DNA from: Actinomycetota bacterium
Lineage (GTDB): Bacteria > Actinomycetota > Actinomycetes > Nanopelagicales > Nanopelagicaceae
Direction of reading: 5' to 3'
NCBI GenBank assembly: GCA_005793655.1
Contig: SXRC01000005.1
Span: 1 to 18,303 of the forward strand
DNA length: 18,303 bases
Below the pieces are notes generated by a model. It did not search any database. It was given only the letters and a program-made list of their open reading frames with translations, and was not told the DNA's origin. The translations under genes and the position numbers were made by a program. The stretch's first letter is position 1; each line of letters starts with the position of its first letter. Positions 14,529 to 18,303 of the stretch are shown piece after piece.

Positions 14529-14833
14529 TGGTTTATACCGATATTGCAGTTATCGCATTCTTACTCGCAATTATCTGTGATTATTTTCTAATTAAAAGTA
14601 GATTGATAACTAAAAGAGTCTTTTGGACTAGCTATTCAATTATTCTGCCATTTCAACTTTTGACTAACTGGTGGCTTACTTCAAGAAATATTGTTATGTA
14701 TAGTCCAGATGCAATAACGGGTATTCGAATAGCATCAGCGCCAGCTGAAGATCTTTTGTTTGGATTTGCATTAGTACTAAGTGTGATGAGTTTGTGGGTA
14801 TTTTGGGGCAGAGTTGGTGTGCAAAAAAGTTAG
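14528..14833 (+). CDS. crtYd: Lycopene cyclase domain subunit, CrtYd-type
   Basis: The second half of the two-polypeptide lycopene cyclase. The 101 residues hold three hydrophobic segments (about 5-22, 31-50 and 76-93) and the signature PAEDLLFGF at 72-80, the counterpart of PLEEFLFF in the first subunit. The GTG start overlaps the preceding stop by one base (TAGTG), so translation is coupled, as expected for stoichiometric partners. The stop at 14833 is immediately followed by the stop of the convergent crtB, with no base between, so there is no room for an ordinary intrinsic terminator. Confidence 0.88.
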   Translation: MVYTDIAVIAFLLAIICDYFLIKSRLITKRVFWTSYSIILPFQLLTNWWLTSRNIVMYSPDAITGIRIASAPAEDLLFGFALVLSVMSLWVFWGRVGVQKS

Positions 14834-15745
14834 TTACCGACTTAGCACTGCGCGAAGATAAGCGGGTAGGGCAACTTTAGTTCTTCGCCAATTTGAGGTT
14901 TTAGCTCGTTTCGTAAATATTTGATAATCAATTTTTTCAACTTCATCGACAATCCCACAGTAAAGTTGGCTTGCAGCTTGAATACACTCTCTAGCCCCAG
15001 GAGTTAGCAGTTTTATCCCATCGGTGGATTCATTTTGCAATTTTCTTACCCTTTGAATTTGCTCCTGGAGTGCACTTTTTATTTGAGGTGTTATAACTCT
15101 TTCCTCCAGCATCTGGCGGTTGACACCATGGGCTTCAAGTTCAGTCATGGGCAAATACACCCGGCCGCGATCTAAATCTTCGCCAACGTCTCTAATAAAA
15201 TTAGCTAATTGAAAAGCAATTCCTAACTTTTCTGCTGCTTCATTTGCTGAAGTTACTGTATCAGGCGATATTGTTCCCAGCACCGAGACCATCTGTAGCC
15301 CGATAACTGCAGCTGATCCATAGACATATTCATGAAGATCTTCATAAGTCTGATACTGCCTCACAGTTAAATCCATGTTCATCGAATGCAAAAATGCTTC
15401 AAAATGAGCAATTGGTATTTTAAATCTACTGGTCGTATCAACTACTGCCGCTGCAATTGGATCATTACTACTGCCAGATTTGATATCTGAAAGCACTTGG
15501 TTACTCCATTTTTTTAGGAGCAATGCTTTTTCATCTAAAGTTAGATTGGAAGCCAGATCATCTACGATTTCATCTGCATAACGCGCAAAACCATATAAAG
15601 CGTGTACATGAGGTCGCTTAGCTGGTGGCAGCAGAAGTGTGGCCAAGTAATAAGTCTTGCCATGTATTGAGTTAAGTCTTTTACACTCTTGGTATGAAGC
15701 GCGTAGCTTTGGATCCACAATCCCAGCTGCGGTTAGTTCATCCAT
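14834..15745 (-). CDS. crtB: 15-cis-phytoene synthase
   Basis: Condenses two geranylgeranyl diphosphates to phytoene, the first committed C40 carotenoid step. The 303 residues show the squalene/phytoene synthase pattern: YGFARYADEIVDD at 51-63 with the first Asp-rich motif DEIVD (58-62), and FQLANFIRDVGEDLDRGRVYLP at 178-199 with the second, DVGED (186-190). These motifs bind the substrate diphosphates through magnesium. The ATG is 2 bases after the crtI stop, and the gene order crtE-crtI-crtB on one strand indicates an operon. Confidence 0.96.
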   Translation of the reverse strand: MDELTAAGIVDPKLRASYQECKRLNSIHGKTYYLATLLLPPAKRPHVHALYGFARYADEIVDDLASNLTLDEKALLLKKWSNQVLSDIKSGSSNDPIAAAVVDTTSRFKIPIAHFEAFLHSMNMDLTVRQYQTYEDLHEYVYGSAAVIGLQMVSVLGTISPDTVTSANEAAEKLGIAFQLANFIRDVGEDLDRGRVYLPMTELEAHGVNRQMLEERVITPQIKSALQEQIQRVRKLQNESTDGIKLLTPGARECIQAASQLYCGIVDEVEKIDYQIFTKRAKTSNWRRTKVALPAYLRAVLSR

Positions 15746-15747
15746 TT

Positions 15748-17232
15748 CTATTTAACTGGTCCAACAATTCGTTCTGCGGCCAATCTGCCAGAGATTAAAA
15801 CCATTGGTACGCCAACTCCAGGTTGAGTGCCTGAGCCAGCAAAGACAATATTCTCATAACCTTTGGCAAGATTTCTTGGTCTAAATGGCCCGGTTTGGAA
15901 AAAAGTGTGCGCACTTGCAAATGGTGCACCCGCTTCCATTCCTTGTTTTTGCCAATCCAGTGGGGTAGTTAGGTGTTCAACCTCGATACTATCTGCAAAT
16001 CCGCTGTAGCCGCGATCCTCTAAGGCTTTAATCATTTCATCGCGATATCTAGGACCGATTTTTTTCCAATCAATATCAGCAGTTAGGTTTGGCGTCGGAA
16101 ATAAAACATAGTAAGAGGATTTACCTGCAGGAGCAAGTGTTGGATCATCCTTTGAAGGTAGTGTTACTAAAATACTAGGATCACTCATTAAGGTTTTTTT
16201 CTTAATTAACTCATCAAATACACCAGCCCATGATTTACCAAAGTGAATATTGTGATGGGCAAGATGGTCATATTTTTTACTTGAACCAATCAGCAATGTC
16301 GCGCAAGAAGGTGAGTATTTAAGTCGTTTCACAGATCTTGGTTGACCGCCCAATAAATCACGCCAAGCAACCGGCAAATCTGGGTTTAAAACAACTACAT
16401 CGCAAGTAATACGCTCACCTGATTCGGTTACAACTGCGGTTGCTCTGCCATTGCTTTTTTCTATTGCGGTGACTGTGGAATTATATATAAAGGTAACACC
16501 ATGTTTTTGTGCTGCTGCAGCCATAGCTCGAGGAACAGCATGCATGCCTCCCTTAGGGAAGAAAACGCCATTCACTGAATCCATGTATGCAATTACGGCA
16601 TAAATAGCTAATGCTTGTTGGGGACTAACACCTGCATACATCGCTTGGAATGAGTAAACCTTTTGGGTTCTAGGATCTTTTAGAAATTGATTTACCTTGG
16701 GGGAGAGCTTACGAAATCCACCTAAAGCAATAAGTTTGGCTAGGTTAGGTGTTAACAAATTCAAGGGTGAATCAATGTTTCTGTCAATAAAATCCTTCAT
16801 CTCATACTTATATAATTTGGTAACAAAATCTACGTACTTACCATAACCAACCGCTTCTGCCGGACTAATTGTTTTAGCAATCTCTTCCCGCATCTGATTT
16901 GTATCAGAATGAACATCAAGTTGTGATCCGTCGTCGTAAAATGCTCGATAAAGTGGTTTAAGTGGGATTAAATCCAACCAATCTTTAATATCCTCACCCA
17001 CACAAGCAAGCGCATCGGCGATTAAATCTGGCATAGTTAAAACCGATGGCCCGGTATCAAATGAGTACCCAGATTTATTCAGCAAACCATTTCTGCCACC
17101 TGGCACAGATTCGCGTTCTACAACAGTTACCTTACGTCCAGCACCTGCCAACCTCAGGGCAGCACTTAATCCGGCAAGTCCTGCACCGACAATTACTACA
17201 TTATCGGTTGGTCCTTTTACCTTTGCTGGCAC
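15748..17232 (-). CDS. crtI: Phytoene desaturase (lycopene-forming, CrtI-type)
   Basis: An FAD-dependent desaturase that introduces double bases' worth of unsaturation into phytoene, normally four steps, giving lycopene. The 494-residue protein starts with a dinucleotide fold, VVIVGAGLAGLSAALRL at 12-28, continues with VPGGRNG and FDTGPSVLTMPD, and ends with the CrtI C-terminal flavin signature GTQPGVGVPMVLISGRLAAE from about 468. The length is normal. The start is a GTG at 17232, 2 bases after the crtE stop. It lies between crtE and crtB, so its substrate is expected to be C40 phytoene; the number of desaturations cannot be read from sequence. Confidence 0.95.
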   Translation of the reverse strand: MPAKVKGPTDNVVIVGAGLAGLSAALRLAGAGRKVTVVERESVPGGRNGLLNKSGYSFDTGPSVLTMPDLIADALACVGEDIKDWLDLIPLKPLYRAFYDDGSQLDVHSDTNQMREEIAKTISPAEAVGYGKYVDFVTKLYKYEMKDFIDRNIDSPLNLLTPNLAKLIALGGFRKLSPKVNQFLKDPRTQKVYSFQAMYAGVSPQQALAIYAVIAYMDSVNGVFFPKGGMHAVPRAMAAAAQKHGVTFIYNSTVTAIEKSNGRATAVVTESGERITCDVVVLNPDLPVAWRDLLGGQPRSVKRLKYSPSCATLLIGSSKKYDHLAHHNIHFGKSWAGVFDELIKKKTLMSDPSILVTLPSKDDPTLAPAGKSSYYVLFPTPNLTADIDWKKIGPRYRDEMIKALEDRGYSGFADSIEVEHLTTPLDWQKQGMEAGAPFASAHTFFQTGPFRPRNLAKGYENIVFAGSGTQPGVGVPMVLISGRLAAERIVGPVK

Positions 17233-17234
17233 AA

Positions 17235-18296
17235 TTAAATCTTTCTACTTGTAGCAAGTATTGCTAATTCGGTTAACAATCCCTTGCCAATAGGGTTAAT
17301 TCCACCATGATTTAAGGCGGAGAGTGAAGTAGATGTGAACTCTTCGATCATAGATTCGATGTGAGAAACAGCACCTGTCTCAATAATTATTTCTTGTAGC
17401 TGCTCAACCTGCTTGTAGGTGAGATTTGGGTCTCCAAATAATTTCTTAATCTCTTCAAGCTGTGTTTTATTGGATTTGTCCATGGCAACCGCCATTAAAA
17501 CTGTCCGCTTTCCCTCACGGAGATCATCACCGCTCGGTTTACCTGTTTGCGTAGGATCACCGAAGATTCCAAGCAAATCATCTCGCAACTGAAATGCCTC
17601 GCCTAGAGGAATTCCAAAATTTGTGTAAGTAGAAATAAGCCCTTCATCTGCTTTTCCTAAAGCTGCGCCAAAATGCAATGGCCGCTGGATTGTGTACTTT
17701 CCAGATTTGAATCTAGCAACTTTTAAAGATCTCTCAATACTTTGAGTTCCCAACGACTGTTCGTAAACATCTAGATATTGACCAGCCATTAGCTCTACTC
17801 GCATCTCATCATAAACTGGTAATACTGAGATTAATTCCTCATTAGTAAGACCTGAGTTGTGAAGCATTTGCGCAGACCAAATGAGTGCTAAGTCACCAAT
17901 CAATATTGCAGATGCGATACCAAATTTTTCTGGTGACCCAACAAGTTTTTTCGCTGAATGCATCCCTTCAAAGGATTTATGAATACTTGGTGCACCTCTT
18001 CTAGTATCAGAACCATCCATTACATCATCATGAATAAGCCCACAAACATGTACTAATTCAAGACTTGCTATCGCATTTAACATAGATTTATTTGGTTGAA
18101 TGCCAGCTCCCAATAGGCCAACATATGCAAAAAGTGGACGCAATCTTTTGCCACCATCTAGCAAGAATCTCTCTACAGCCTCTGCGACTGGATTAAGCTC
18201 TGGGCCGATTCCTGCCAGGTATTTATTTTCATGTTGAATAAACTCATTTAACGCCTGATCTATGGCAGAGCGAATCGATTTAATATCGTTGGTCAC
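17235..18296 (-). CDS. crtE: Polyprenyl diphosphate synthase, probable geranylgeranyl diphosphate synthase
   Basis: Extends allylic diphosphates with isopentenyl diphosphate, here probably to the C20 precursor used by CrtB. The 353 residues show GGKRLRP at 48-54, the first Asp-rich motif HDDVMDGSDTRRG at 89-101 (Asp90, Asp91, Asp94) and the second QLRDDLLGIFGD at 236-247. The fifth residue before the first Asp-rich motif is Cys85, a small side chain that fits products longer than C15. The start is taken as GTG 18296, but the frame stays open to the window edge 7 bases away, so a slightly longer N-terminus is possible. The family also includes IdsA enzymes found near pknL and aroG in Mycobacterium. 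Confidence 0.92.
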   Translation of the reverse strand: MTNDIKSIRSAIDQALNEFIQHENKYLAGIGPELNPVAEAVERFLLDGGKRLRPLFAYVGLLGAGIQPNKSMLNAIASLELVHVCGLIHDDVMDGSDTRRGAPSIHKSFEGMHSAKKLVGSPEKFGIASAILIGDLALIWSAQMLHNSGLTNEELISVLPVYDEMRVELMAGQYLDVYEQSLGTQSIERSLKVARFKSGKYTIQRPLHFGAALGKADEGLISTYTNFGIPLGEAFQLRDDLLGIFGDPTQTGKPSGDDLREGKRTVLMAVAMDKSNKTQLEEIKKLFGDPNLTYKQVEQLQEIIIETGAVSHIESMIEEFTSTSLSALNHGGINPIGKGLLTELAILATSRKI

Positions 18297-18303
18297 AGAA
18301 AAA

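Overview
This window looks like a stretch of a streamlined, AT-rich actinobacterial chromosome. By eye it is about 40% G+C, with intergenic gaps mostly under 60 bases. Actinobacterial signs are: class II DAHP synthase, a PASTA Ser/Thr kinase with a DAHP synthase and a polyprenyl synthase nearby (as around pknL in Mycobacterium), a two-polypeptide lycopene cyclase, a TPP riboswitch with actinobacterial wording, and TANNNT -10 hexamers placed exactly six bases before start codons. The freshwater acI lineage (Nanopelagicales) is the best guess; that assignment is inference from gene content and composition.

Layout. Positions 1-3436 (+) hold the tail of a ribosomal protein (probably S16), then lepB, rnhB, dprA and era. 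Positions 3414-5216 (-) hold an HSL-type esterase followed by an EamA transporter whose 3' end overlaps era by 23 bases. Positions 5286-8236 (+) hold a 6-phosphofructokinase with pyrophosphate-type active-site residues, class II DAHP synthase and an alkyltransferase (ogt). Positions 8210-14156 (-) look like one long transcription direction: a TPP-type riboswitch leader, a PnuC/PnuT-like vitamin transporter, an overlapping P-loop kinase, a PknL-like PASTA kinase, endonuclease IV, a second EamA transporter and a threonine aldolase. Positions 14199-18296 are a carotenoid cluster: two lycopene cyclase subunits on + facing crtE-crtI-crtB on -, meeting with no gap.

How the genes work together. crtE, crtI, crtB and the cyclase pair are enough to go from isoprenyl diphosphates to a cyclised C40 carotene, which could feed a rhodopsin chromophore or membrane pigment. 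The riboswitch, transporter and kinase look like a thiamine salvage unit, in which the kinase is an uncharacterised candidate for phosphorylating the imported vitamin. The riboswitch is odd: the HMP-sensing CTGAGA half is intact, but the P4/P5 internal loop that normally holds the pyrophosphate is replaced by a continuous helix, and no P1 closing stem can be found.

No tRNA, rRNA, CRISPR array, insertion sequence or phage gene was seen. No gene-free stretch exceeds about 135 bases; the longest is the divergent pnuC/lycopene cyclase region (14067-14198), which holds the riboswitch and two promoters.
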